A DNA stretch of 64,000 bases from Phycisphaeraceae bacterium (GTDB taxonomy: Bacteria > Planctomycetota > Phycisphaerae > Phycisphaerales > UBA1924). The position numbers were made by a program, and so were the translations under genes. Positions 25,691 to 34,900 of the stretch are shown piece by piece; position 1 is the first letter of the stretch, and each line of letters begins with the position of its first letter. The notes below the pieces were generated by a model that saw nothing but the letters and a program-made list of their open reading frames with translations, was not told the DNA's origin and ran no database searches. Location: positions 992,001 through 1,056,000 of the forward strand of contig CP075368.1 of NCBI GenBank assembly GCA_019454185.1, written 5' to 3'.

Positions 25691-26081
25691 GACCTGGCAA
25701 AAACAAACGAACCGGACCCACCGCTTCGAGACGATACCGATCACGGATTCTCCGGGCACGCCCAGATGGCGTACCCCACATCAAAGCAAAGGGGCGGCAG
25801 GGCCCGAAGGTTGCCTGCCGCCCAAGGAGGGGACACGCCACTGTACCAGAGTTCGAACCGGTCCGTGTCAAGGGGATCCCGTCTCCCGGTCGAAACCCCC
25901 GTTGCGGTAGCCAATCCCAGCCCGGGAAGGAAGATCCGACCAGCCCCCAGTGGTGAAGGCACCAGGGGTAAGGAGTGGGACACGAGTGGGGTGGTGAGTG
26001 GTGAGTGGGGGGGGCAGTGAGTGGGGGGGTGAGTAGGAGAGGGACGAAGGGAAGAGGGGGCAGAATCAGGACCTACACCTC
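25691..26081. other. Intergenic region with hairpin and G-rich tract
   Basis: 391 bp between two leftward genes, with no gene. It holds a 10-bp hairpin (25792-25823; annotated separately), an imperfect hairpin around 25927-25951, and from about 25967 to 26060 a degenerate G-rich run with repeated GTGAGTGGGG units on the + strand. The G runs could form quadruplexes; on the transcribed strand of the neighbouring genes the tract is C-rich. Confidence 0.6.
25792..25823 (-). terminator. Hairpin downstream of pyrophosphatase, upstream of transporter
   Basis: GGGCGGCAGG (25792-25801) pairs with CCTGCCGCCC (25814-25823) around a 12-nt loop. On the minus strand it is followed by CCCTTTGCTTT. It could end the pyrophosphatase mRNA or attenuate the transporter gene. 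Confidence 0.5.
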
Positions 26082-28712
26082 CTACCCGTGTGTCTTGATC
26101 TCGGCGCTCGAGCTGATCTGCATCGCATAGAACGACCGCCAGATGAACGTCAGAGAGACAATGAAGAACACGCCCGTGAGCACCCCCGTCAGCATCGAGT
26201 GGTGCCCATCGGTCTGGTCCTTCATGCTGACGGCCAGTTCAACGGCCAGCAGGCCGAAGAGCGTCGTGAACTTAATCACCGGGTTCATCGCGACCGACGA
26301 CGTGTCCTTGAAGGGATCGCCCACGGTGTCGCCGACCACGCTGGCATCGTGGAGAGGCGTCCCCTTGGCTCTGAGCTCGGTCTCGACCACCTTCTTCGCG
26401 TTATCCCACGCCCCGCCCGCGTTCGCCATGAAAATCGCCTGGTACAACCCGAAGAGCGCGATCGATACGAGATACCCGATGAAGAAGAACGACTCGTAGA
26501 ACGCAAACGCCAGAGTCGCGAAGAACACACCCAGGAAGATGTTGATCATCCCCTTCTGCGCATACTGCGTGCAGATCTCAACGACCTTGCGGCTGTCCTC
26601 CACGCTCGCCTTTGTCGCCCCGTCCAGCCGGATGTTCTGCTTGATGAACTCCACCGCGCGATACGCCCCGGTCGAGACCGCCTGCGTCGATGCGCCGGTG
26701 AACCAGTAGATCACCGCACCACCCGTAATCAGCCCGAGCAGAAACGGCGGATGCAGGAGCGACAGCTTCGCCAACGAGCCGGGTTCCAGCCCATGCGTCA
26801 ACGCGACGATGATCGAGAAAGTCATCGTCGTCGCGCCGACAACCGCCGTGCCGATCAGCACCGGCTTTGCCGTCGCCTTGAACGTGTTGCCCGCCCCGTC
26901 GTTCTCCTCGAGAAACCGCTTCGACTTCTCGAAGTCCGGCTCGAAGCCGTGCTCCCGCTGGATCTCGTCCGCAATCCCCGGGATCGACTCGATCGTCGAA
27001 AGCTCAAACACCGACTGCGCGTTGTCCGTCACCGGACCATACGAGTCCACCGCGATCGTCACCGGCCCCATCCCCAGGAAGCCGAACGCCACCAGCCCGA
27101 ACGCGAAGACCGCCGGCGCCATCATGAACTCGCCAAGCCCCATGCCGCTGATCGACGCCGCGATCCCCATCAATCCCACGATCACGATCCCGAGCCAGAA
27201 CGCCGAGAAGTTCCCGGCCACAAACCCCGACAGAATGTTCAGCGACGCGCCGCCCTGCTCCGAGGATGTCACCACCTCACGCACGTGGCGGCTCTCCGTC
27301 GAGGTGAACACCTTGACAAGCTCAGGAATGATCGCGCCCGCCGCGGTGCCGCACGTGATGATCAGAGACAGAATCCACCACATCTCCCCGTTCCCGTGAA
27401 CCTCCGGGATCAGCAGCTTCGACGCCGCAAACGTCAGCACAATCGAGATCACCGACGTCAGGATCACGAGATTCGTCAGCGGCTTCTCGAAGTTCATCCT
27501 CGTCGCATTCGCGTGCTTCGCCGTGGCCAGCGCCTCGTTGATGAAGTACGAGAGCGCGGAAGCCACCACCATGATGATCCGCATCGCAAAGAGCCACACA
27601 AGCAGCTGGATCTGGATCTTCTCATAGTCCGGCCCCGCGGTCGACGCGTTGATCGCGAGCATCAGGAACGTGATCAAGGCAACGCCCGTGACCCCGTACG
27701 TCTCGAACCCGTCCGCCGAAGGCCCGACCGAATCGCCCGCGTTATCCCCCACGCAGTCCGCGATGACACCCGGGTTCCGCGCGTCGTCCTCCTTGATCTT
27801 GAAGACGATCTTCATCAGATCCGACCCGATGTCCGCGATCTTCGTAAAGATCCCGCCCGCGATCCGCAGCGCAGACGCCCCAAGAGACTCACCGATCGCA
27901 AAGCCGATCAGGCACGCCCCCGCAAGATCCGACGGCGCAAACAGCAGAATCCCGAGCATGATCAACAGCTCGACCGAGATCAACGCCATGCCGATCGACA
28001 TCCCCGCCTTCAGCGGGATCGCATAGCACGGGAACGGCTTGCCCCTCAGCGACGCGAACGCGGCGCGGCTGTTCGCAAACGTGTTCACTCGTATCCCGAA
28101 CCACGCCACCCCATACGAACCCGCGATCCCGACAAGCGCAAAGGCCAGAACAATCCCGACCTTGTAGAACTCAAACCCCCGCGAAGGATTCCCCTCCCCA
28201 TCCGTCGTCGGGATCAGGAATCCGAAGTACAGGAGCATGATCGCGCCGATGAACGCGAACAGCACCAGCAGGAACTTCCCCTGCTGGATCATGTACGCCT
28301 TGCACGTCTCGTAGATCAGCTCCGAGATCTCGAGCATCGACCGGTGCACCGGCAGGTTCTTGAGTTGCACAAAGATCCACAGCCCGAACCCCATCCCGAG
28401 TACGCTCACCAGGATCCCGATCAGCAGCAGGCTGCGACCGTCGATCGTGCCGTTGAGAAAGTCCACCGTCGAGAGATCCGGCAGCTTCAGATTCGCCTCA
28501 CCACCCGGTGTGTGCGATCCATGCTCGCCACCCGTTCCCCCCGCCGATGCCGCGGGACCAGACGCCTCAGCACCACCGATCGACAGATCCTGCGCGGCCG
28601 CGCCGAACCCCAGTCCCACACACGCCGTGATCACAAACAGGATCAAGAAACAGCCGAATCCCGTGAGCAGGCCACAAGCCGACGCCGAGCGGACCTTCAG
28701 ATCGAGGGACAC
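26082..28712 (-). CDS. hppA: Membrane-bound proton-translocating pyrophosphatase (K+-independent type)
   Basis: 876 residues from GTG 28712, fixed by AGGAG seven nt upstream; about 16 membrane helices. Hydrolyses PPi and pumps H+. Active-site loops are conserved: GGIFTKIADIGSDLM, EDDARNPGVIADCVGDNAGD, GGAWDNAKKVVE and GDTVGDPFKDTSS. The cation-selectivity block reads GNTFKATAK, with Lys where K+-dependent enzymes have Ala, so it should be K+-independent. An extra Gly/Ser/Ala-rich segment (about residues 45-75) follows the first helix, making it longer than most. Gives the cell a way to recover energy from PPi. Confidence 0.95.
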   Translation of the reverse strand: MSLDLKVRSASACGLLTGFGCFLILFVITACVGLGFGAAAQDLSIGGAEASGPAASAGGTGGEHGSHTPGGEANLKLPDLSTVDFLNGTIDGRSLLLIGILVSVLGMGFGLWIFVQLKNLPVHRSMLEISELIYETCKAYMIQQGKFLLVLFAFIGAIMLLYFGFLIPTTDGEGNPSRGFEFYKVGIVLAFALVGIAGSYGVAWFGIRVNTFANSRAAFASLRGKPFPCYAIPLKAGMSIGMALISVELLIMLGILLFAPSDLAGACLIGFAIGESLGASALRIAGGIFTKIADIGSDLMKIVFKIKEDDARNPGVIADCVGDNAGDSVGPSADGFETYGVTGVALITFLMLAINASTAGPDYEKIQIQLLVWLFAMRIIMVVASALSYFINEALATAKHANATRMNFEKPLTNLVILTSVISIVLTFAASKLLIPEVHGNGEMWWILSLIITCGTAAGAIIPELVKVFTSTESRHVREVVTSSEQGGASLNILSGFVAGNFSAFWLGIVIVGLMGIAASISGMGLGEFMMAPAVFAFGLVAFGFLGMGPVTIAVDSYGPVTDNAQSVFELSTIESIPGIADEIQREHGFEPDFEKSKRFLEENDGAGNTFKATAKPVLIGTAVVGATTMTFSIIVALTHGLEPGSLAKLSLLHPPFLLGLITGGAVIYWFTGASTQAVSTGAYRAVEFIKQNIRLDGATKASVEDSRKVVEICTQYAQKGMINIFLGVFFATLAFAFYESFFFIGYLVSIALFGLYQAIFMANAGGAWDNAKKVVETELRAKGTPLHDASVVGDTVGDPFKDTSSVAMNPVIKFTTLFGLLAVELAVSMKDQTDGHHSMLTGVLTGVFFIVSLTFIWRSFYAMQISSSAEIKTHG

Positions 28713-29154
28713 GCGCGAACTCCTGAGTTGGATTGTGCTGGGTGTGCTGCCAGGCGATGAGTTCCCGACGAGCGTCCGGCGTGCCACGCTTTCTCGCGTG
28801 CGAGCACCGGTTCTGAGCCATCTCGCCCCAGAGTAACAACAGACCCTCCCCGCTTGTCAAATCGGACACCCAAGTCCCGCATGGCCACACCCCCTCCCCC
28901 GCGGCACCTCCCCCGCGGCACCTCCCCCGCGGCACCTCCACACTGGTGCCCCTCGGCATAGCTGGAAGAGGCGTTTCAGCGTGTGGAAAGAGGGGAGAGG
29001 GCGTTCCCCACCGACCCATCCCGGATACGAACATGGATGACGACCGATCCCTGCCGGTCTATACTCGTGCCCTTGACGACGATGGGTCTTCCACCCACAA
29101 TCAACAAGGGGTCCGACCGGCCAAGTGCCGATACAGTCGGGCTCGCAGAGAAAT
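28713..29154. other. Intergenic region upstream of hppA and tRNA-Val
   Basis: 442 bp without a supported gene. It contains the hppA leader and promoter side, a three-copy 14-bp tandem repeat at 28893-28934, and the 5' flank of the tRNA gene. Frames across it are short and lack ribosome sites. Confidence 0.5.
28893..28934. repeat. 14-bp tandem repeat, three copies
   Basis: The unit CCTCCCCCGCGGCA occurs three times without change, followed by a partial fourth (CCTCC). Each unit holds the palindrome CCGCGG. Lies 180 bp upstream of hppA. Confidence 0.85.
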
Positions 29155-29228
29155 GGGCGATTGGCGCAGTTGGCTAGCGCGCATGCATGACACGCATGAG
29201 GTCACAGGTTCGAGTCCTGTATCGCCCA
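29155..29228 (+). tRNA. tRNA-Val(GAC)
   Basis: 74 nt cloverleaf. Acceptor GGGCGAT pairs with ATCGCCC; D stem GCGC/GCGC with AGTTGGCTA loop; anticodon stem CATGC/GCATG with loop ATGACAC, giving anticodon GAC; T arm ACAGG-TTCGAGT-CCTGT; discriminator A. CCA is not encoded. Confidence 0.95.
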
Positions 29229-29327
29229 CTTTCCCCGTAATCAAAGAGCCGGCGAACGACTCTTCCGTTCACCCCAGCCGCCCCACGCCGGGCGGCTTGT
29301 GTCTTTGTTGTGGGAATCTCCCGCAGC

Positions 29328-30185
29328 TCAACCCGGATCTCTCACTCTTCCGCTGACAAAGAACACATCCAGATCACCGACCCTCCCGACCGAGCCCGTC
29401 AGCATGACGGGTTCCCCAGCCAGTGAAATCATGCCGTCATCGATGCGCCCCCCGTCAACGTCCAGCACGAGCGCATGACCCGGAGAGCCGGCGACCGGTG
29501 AACCGAACAGCAGCGGCGGGATCCCTCCCCGTATACACAGCATCGCGCACGCCTTGTGCTGCTTCCCATCACCGGGCTTCATCGCGCCCAGATAACACTT
29601 CGAATCCAGGATCTCCCCCCGACGGGTCGTCACACGCCCTGCCTCGTCAGACGGCGGCGACAGCGCACGCCCCGCGGCTCGTGCAAGGGCCTCAGCACCT
29701 CTCTGGTCTGCCGCAGGAGTAATCGCGTCCTCATCAGGAACAAGCTCAAGGATCTCGCGCCCATCCCGATGCAACCGATAGCCCGTCACAGTCACGATCC
29801 TGCCATCGTGAGGCGTTGCGCGTGCCAGCGCGCCGCGCTTGCCCATCTCCGTCAAGAGCGTAACCCTCGCGCTGCCGATCGCGGCATCGGCCGAACCCGA
29901 CTCCGCACCACTCTGGAACTCGCTCGCGTCGTCGAAACCGAGAAGCATCGGGTATGGAGTTGCAACGAGCAGGCCCGTGCGCTCGATCGGCTTGCCCGTC
30001 TCCCACACGCCGTCGCCGGCCGAACGCCGGGGCCACACGATCACAAAGCCGATCGCCACAAGCGTCCAGAGCAGCGCGGGAATAATCACAAACACGAACC
30101 TTCGGTGCTCCCGCGGCAGCGGCAGATAGCCGACATAGAACGCATCATCCTCAAGAACCTCAGGTGGTGGCGAGGTCTCACTCAC
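29328..30185 (-). CDS. Membrane-anchored protein with CYLG...KACA motif, Rieske operon
   Basis: 285 residues from GTG 30185, overlapping the Rieske fusion gene by 8 nt. One membrane helix at about 29-50, rest outside. A distinctive conserved-looking block sits near residue 195: DSKCYLGAMKPG, then KACAMLCIRGGIPPLL, with three Cys and one His that may bind a metal. I have a sense of having seen this motif in proteins next to redox enzymes, but cannot name the family. Last gene of a four-gene operon with two small membrane proteins and a ferric-reductase/Rieske fusion. Confidence 0.7.
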   Translation of the reverse strand: MSETSPPPEVLEDDAFYVGYLPLPREHRRFVFVIIPALLWTLVAIGFVIVWPRRSAGDGVWETGKPIERTGLLVATPYPMLLGFDDASEFQSGAESGSADAAIGSARVTLLTEMGKRGALARATPHDGRIVTVTGYRLHRDGREILELVPDEDAITPAADQRGAEALARAAGRALSPPSDEAGRVTTRRGEILDSKCYLGAMKPGDGKQHKACAMLCIRGGIPPLLFGSPVAGSPGHALVLDVDGGRIDDGMISLAGEPVMLTGSVGRVGDLDVFFVSGRVRDPG

Positions 30186-31275
30186 GCGAATTCCCCCCGT
30201 CCAGTGTCTGGAAACGCGCGGGCTCGACCGGTGTCCCCGGCGCGAGCGCATCCGGATTGACGAGAATCCGTCGCCCCTCCACGCGAACCTGGTATGTCGC
30301 AACCTTCTCCGAATACGGCGGCGGCGACTGCCCGCTCTCCGGGAGATACTGGTATCCGTGCCACGGGCACGTCACGCACCCGTCAACGATCTTCCCCTCG
30401 CCGAGCGGACCACCCTGATGAGCGCACACGTTGCCCACGGCAGAGATCGCATCGTTGTGTCGAAAGACCGCGATGCGCTCACGCCCCTTCAGACAGACGA
30501 TCTTCGCCCGGTCCGGACGGATCTCATCGACAGAGCCGATATCGATCCATTGACGCTCTCGAGAATCGGTCCCAGTCGGCACGTCGATGGCGTTCCTCTC
30601 CTTCCGGACCTCGCGCCACCCCGCAACAACGTGCAGCGAGCCGAGCGTGACGATGCCGAGCCCAAGCACGATCGGGTAGACAAGCGACCGCTCGGACTGC
30701 ATCGCGCCCAACACGACATGCATGACCAGCAGCCCGTACGCGACATACACGAGCATGTGGATCCACTTCCACACACGGGCACCGAGGTTCGCGAGCCAGA
30801 AATCGTGGCTTGTCGCCGCCATCACAAAGAGAATCAACAGAGCCAGAAAGCCCAGAATCTCGAACGGAAAGCCCGTGAGCGAGCCAAAGCTGTCGACGGA
30901 ATAGCGCGCCAATACCGCGGTCGCCGGGTCATCCACCCCGAAACCCCCGTAGAACCCCACGGCAATCGCCGCGTGCAGCAGCGCGAGAATGAAAGTCGCG
31001 ACCCCGAGGTGCCGCCGGTTGTAGAGCAGCGGCGCAAACCGCTTGTCGATCCGTGCCAGCGGCCCGATCGCCAACGCAACATGCAGCAGAAGAAACGCGC
31101 AAGAACCGATCGCCCGCATCGCGACAATCGGCTCGGATATCCCCTCGTTCTCCGAAGCAAGCATCACGCTCAATCCCGCGAACACCGCGAGGTATACACC
31201 GATCGCGCCCGCCAGAATCAGGTCATACACGACCTTGTGACGATTCCACTGCACAAGCCGGTAAGAGTGACTCAC
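30178..31275 (-). CDS. Ferric reductase-like haem membrane domain fused to Rieske [2Fe-2S] domain
   Basis: 365 residues from GTG 31275 (GAGGAG six nt upstream). Residues ~15-240 have six membrane helices in the ferric-reductase/MsrQ-like arrangement, with His residues on helices (LLHVALAIGPLAR, LALLHAAIAV, WIHMLVYVAYGLLVMHVVLG) fit to hold two b haems. Residues ~260-350 form a Rieske domain with both cluster boxes: CAHQGGPLG and CPWHGYQY. Electrons could pass between the Rieske cluster and the membrane haems. The fusion points to a quinol- or Fe-linked electron transfer step. Cotranscribed with two small membrane proteins and a CYLG-motif protein. Confidence 0.85.
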   Translation of the reverse strand: MSHSYRLVQWNRHKVVYDLILAGAIGVYLAVFAGLSVMLASENEGISEPIVAMRAIGSCAFLLLHVALAIGPLARIDKRFAPLLYNRRHLGVATFILALLHAAIAVGFYGGFGVDDPATAVLARYSVDSFGSLTGFPFEILGFLALLILFVMAATSHDFWLANLGARVWKWIHMLVYVAYGLLVMHVVLGAMQSERSLVYPIVLGLGIVTLGSLHVVAGWREVRKERNAIDVPTGTDSRERQWIDIGSVDEIRPDRAKIVCLKGRERIAVFRHNDAISAVGNVCAHQGGPLGEGKIVDGCVTCPWHGYQYLPESGQSPPPYSEKVATYQVRVEGRRILVNPDALAPGTPVEPARFQTLDGGNSRE

Positions 31276-31285
31276 CACGAGCTCC

Positions 31286-31426
31286 TCACGGCTGACGAGT
31301 GCCAAGGCCACTGCCGAGATCCGTTGCTGGAGGACGCAGCCCGACCGCCGCAACCAACAGTGAAAGAAGCGCGATAGCAAGAAGCGGCCACACCCATCGA
31401 TGAACCCGTTGCTGACTCTCGTTCAT
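31286..31426 (-). CDS. 46-aa single-pass membrane protein
   Basis: Starts at ATG 31426, whose A is the last base of the previous gene's stop (TGATG). GAGGGG site upstream. One Leu-rich membrane helix at residues 12-30, then a short Gly/Thr-rich tail. It ends 10 bp before the Rieske-fusion start. Probably a small subunit or assembly factor of that redox complex; no family recognised. Confidence 0.6.
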   Translation of the reverse strand: MNESQQRVHRWVWPLLAIALLSLLVAAVGLRPPATDLGSGLGTRQP

Positions 31427-31632
31427 CACGCACCCCTCGTTCTCCCGGCAATCGCACGCACCAGCAGAAGCGGCCACAACGCCGCCGCACCCGGCACGAT
31501 CACCACACGGAACGCAAGAGAACCCCGAGCCGAGGCATCATCCATCCGGGGTGCCAGGAACACCGTGAACACCACCGCAAACCCAACACCGATCGCCAGA
31601 TACACCCCTACAAGAACCAGCACCAGTGACAT
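31426..31632 (-). CDS. 68-aa two-helix membrane protein
   Basis: Starts at ATG 31632 after GAGGTGG. Helix 1 at residues 2-24 and helix 2 at about 43-60, separated by a charged loop APRMDDASARG. First gene of the redox operon, overlapping the 46-aa gene by one base. The helical pair recalls small subunits of oxidases, but no motif supports a name. Confidence 0.6.
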   Translation of the reverse strand: MSLVLVLVGVYLAIGVGFAVVFTVFLAPRMDDASARGSLAFRVVIVPGAAALWPLLLVRAIAGRTRGA

Positions 31633-31748
31633 CACAGCCACCTCGTAAGCCCAGCCAAAGGGACCCGTCGCACGACCGATCCCCAATTCAGATGTCGCAG
31701 CTTGAAAAAAGAAACACCCGGGCTCGGGTCGCGTAGAATGGGTGCGAC

Positions 31749-31821
31749 GCCGCCCTAGCTCAGTTGGTAGAGCAACGGTTTTGTAAACCGTAGGTCGCCG
31801 GTTCGAGTCCGGCAGGCGGCT
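31749..31821 (+). tRNA. tRNA-Thr(TGT)
   Basis: 73 nt cloverleaf. Acceptor GCCGCCC/AGGCGGC (one mismatch at the inner pair), D arm GCTC-AGTTGGTA-GAGC, anticodon stem ACGGT/ACCGT with loop TTTGTAA giving TGT, T arm GCCGG-TTCGAGT-CCGGC, discriminator T. Divergent from the redox operon. Confidence 0.93.
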
Positions 31822-31906
31822 TTCCTCTCCCCTCACGCCCTTGCTCCGCGCGCCCCCCCCCGGCGCAAAGCCCCTCACCCGTCAAACCGATTCAACCCTG
31901 CTCTTG

Positions 31907-34900
31907 CTATTGGCCACCGCCGCCGGTTGCCCCAGCTGGCTCCGCAGGTGCCGCGTTCTGTTCAACCTTCTGCTTCGCCGCAGTCCCCTTCCCGAGATGG
32001 CGGATCAGGAAGTCCTCGTACTTGCGGTAACGTCCGATCGTCTTGACATCACCGTCAAGCCCGTGCCCGCCCGTGGGGTCGATGAACAACTCGACATTCA
32101 CCTCTTTGTCCGCCTTCAGCAACTCCCGGTAGACGCGGACGGTGTCCTGATACAGCACGTTCGAATCCTCGACACCATGGACCAGCAGCAACTTCCCCTT
32201 GAGGTTCTTTGCGAGCGGGAGCAGCGAGTACTTCTCAAGGTCCGTCCTGCCCGGCTGATTCGCTCCGATCGTCCCCGTCGAGTACCACGAGTTGTAGTTG
32301 TGCCACTCCGTCGGTCCCGCGCCCGCGATCCCCACCGCGAACACATCCGGCTCGGTGTACATCACCATCTGCGTCTGGAACCCGCCGAACGACCACCCGT
32401 GCATCGCCAGCTTCTTCTCGTCCACCCCGTGGTGCTTCACCAGCCAACGCGCCCCGTCCACTAGGTCCTCCGTCTGGGGCTTCCCGACCTGCTCGAAGTT
32501 CGCCTTCTCAAACACCGCGCCATACCCGGACGCCCCACGCGGATCGATCGTCACCGCCACCCACCCGTGGTTCTCCGCCATGTACCGCGCAAAGAAGTAA
32601 CTCGGAGCCGCGAAGGTCCCGCGCGTCGCCATCTTCCGCTCACCCAGCGGCCCGCCATACACATAAATCAGCAGCGGCCGCTTATCCTCCGGCGTCCAGT
32701 CAGCCGGCTTGAACATATGCCCATGGATCGTCTGCCCATGGCGATTCTCATACGTGAAATACTCCGGAGCCGCACGAGTCAGTTTGTGCGCCTCTTCCGG
32801 ATGCGAGTCGGTCAGCCGCTTCACTGAAGCGTGCTCACCCCCCGGCATCACAGCATAGAGCTCCGTCGGAGAGCCGAAGTCGGCGTGCAACGCCAGCACC
32901 ATCGAGCCGTCCTCACGAACCGCAGCACCGCTGAACACGCCGGGTGTCTCCGTGAGTCTCGTCACAGCCAGCGTGTCGAGATCGATCTTGTGCACCTGCT
33001 CCTGGTTCGGATCCCCTTCCGTCGAGGTCGCAAACAGGAAGCGATTGTCTCGCGTCAGGTGGAACGGGTACAACTCAAACTGCCCCGATGTCACCTGCGT
33101 CAACTGCTCGTACCTGGGTTCAAGCAGGTGGAGCTGCCGGAATCCGGAAAGCTCCGTGATGAACACCATCCTGCGGCTGTCCGGCAGATACATCGGGCGA
33201 ACCATCCCCGGCGTGTTCGGCCCGCCCGCGTGCAGAAACTCGTACACAACCCGCGCGTTCTCGATCTTGAACTCGGGCTCCTCTTCCTCGGGCTTCGAAG
33301 CGTCTCCGCTCTGCGACGCGCCATCCTGCCCAGCACCCTTCGCCGAATCCTCTCCGGAAGCCGCCGCGCTCGCACCCTGCTTCGCTTCTTCCTTCTTCCC
33401 CCCCTTGTCATCAACCTTGAAGCCGGCCTCAAGAATCTTCATGTGTCCCATGCTCTGGTCATAAGCCGCAAACGCGATCCGCGATGAATCGGGCGACCAC
33501 TCCGGCACACGCATCACGTCACGAGGGCCGCTCACCTTCCGCGTGAAGACCCGCTCAAGCTTCCCCTCCTCCTTGCCGTGCCCACGCAGATCGTACAGAT
33601 AGACGCTGGAGTAAGAGTCCGGCCACGGGCTGTCCGGCATGTGCCGTCTGACCTCGGTCGCGCGTGCGAACCGATCCCGATAGTTCACAATCGTCACTGT
33701 CGCCGCGCGATCGTTCGTGGTCTGCCCCCGCGTCGCGAGGAACACCAGCCGCTTCATGTCCGGGCTGATGCGATAACCCACCATCCGCTCGCCATCCTTC
33801 AACTCCGGATCGAGCTGCACAATCTCATGATCGCCGAACCCGACCCGAAGCAGCGCGCCCCCGCGCAGATACGTATACCCGGACCCGTCCGGCAGATACT
33901 GCACGTCCGACTCGCGCTCACGCGTCCGCGTCAGGCGCACAAGCTCGCCCCTATATGGAATCGCCGGCTTGAGCTGAACCTTCTGCTGCTTCCCCTTCTT
34001 CGCCGAATCCTCCGGCTTCGTCTCCTTGTTCGACTCGCCCGATGCCGCACCCTCCCCTGATGCAGCCCCCTCGCCCTCCGCCGTCGCCTCATCCGACGAC
34101 TCCGCGCCGCCCTCCGCCTCTCCCGACTCCTCTGTCACGGGTGATGCATCCTCTTTCCCCGGCCGACGGAGCGGGGTTTCCCACGCCGTGCCATCAATCG
34201 TCAGCCGGTAGACATCTCCGCCCGACTGCACCAGCATCTCTGTCGCAACCGGCGACCACTCGATCGCCGAAACACCGTCGTAGCGCGGCGCGGGATCCTT
34301 CACCGGCTTCCCGTCTTTCTCCTCATTGATGTCCGCATCATCATCAAGCACCACGTCGCCCAGAGTCAGACGCTCGCCGATGCTCCCGATCACGCCCACG
34401 GGTGCCACCGCCTTGCCCTTCGTCACAGCCGCATCCGGCTTGACGCGCGCGAGTGTCAGCGTCAGTGTCTGAGCCGGCTCCGACAGCGTCACAACCGCTG
34501 TCAGCGAGCCGCCCTCGAGTCGCATCGTGACATCACCCTTCGCCTTCAACGCCGCCTCATCGATCGAGGCCTTGCCCGTTCCCGCTGTCTCATCAACCTC
34601 CACCGAAGAAAGCGTCAGCGTCGCAAGCCCCACCCGCAGCGTCCCACCGTTCTTCCCCGATCCAGATTCCGTGATCTTGAGCGAAACATCCCCGGCCAGC
34701 GGCGTCCCACCCGCCGGCGCAACCCCCGTCCACTCACCCACAATCAGACCATCGGTCCACCCCAACGCCTCATACTGCTCCCGTGCCAGGCGGCTGACCG
34801 AGTACCCCGCCTGCTTCGCCTTCTTCTCGCGATCGTCGCGCACCTTCCTCGCCTCGGCCTGAAACTCCGACATGCGCCCCACACTCGTGATGCGCCGCGT

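Noticed and set aside
25691-25830. preQ1 riboswitch upstream of the queuosine-precursor transporter
   Set aside because: I could not find the conserved A-rich pseudoknot tail or the stem pattern; only an ordinary hairpin is visible.
25840-25875. tRNA-like T arm (GTTCGAACC) on either strand
   Set aside because: No pairing T stem, acceptor or anticodon arm could be built around it.
26088-28760. Very long open frame antisense to hppA
   Set aside because: Typical high-GC shadow: Arg/Pro/His-rich translation with no domain, fully opposite a certain gene. The same applies to the long frames opposite 17-21 kb, 31-37 kb and 38-43 kb.
28893-28934. CRISPR-like or protein-coding repeat at the 14-bp tandem array
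   Set aside because: Units are adjacent with no spacers, and no open frame with a start covers them.
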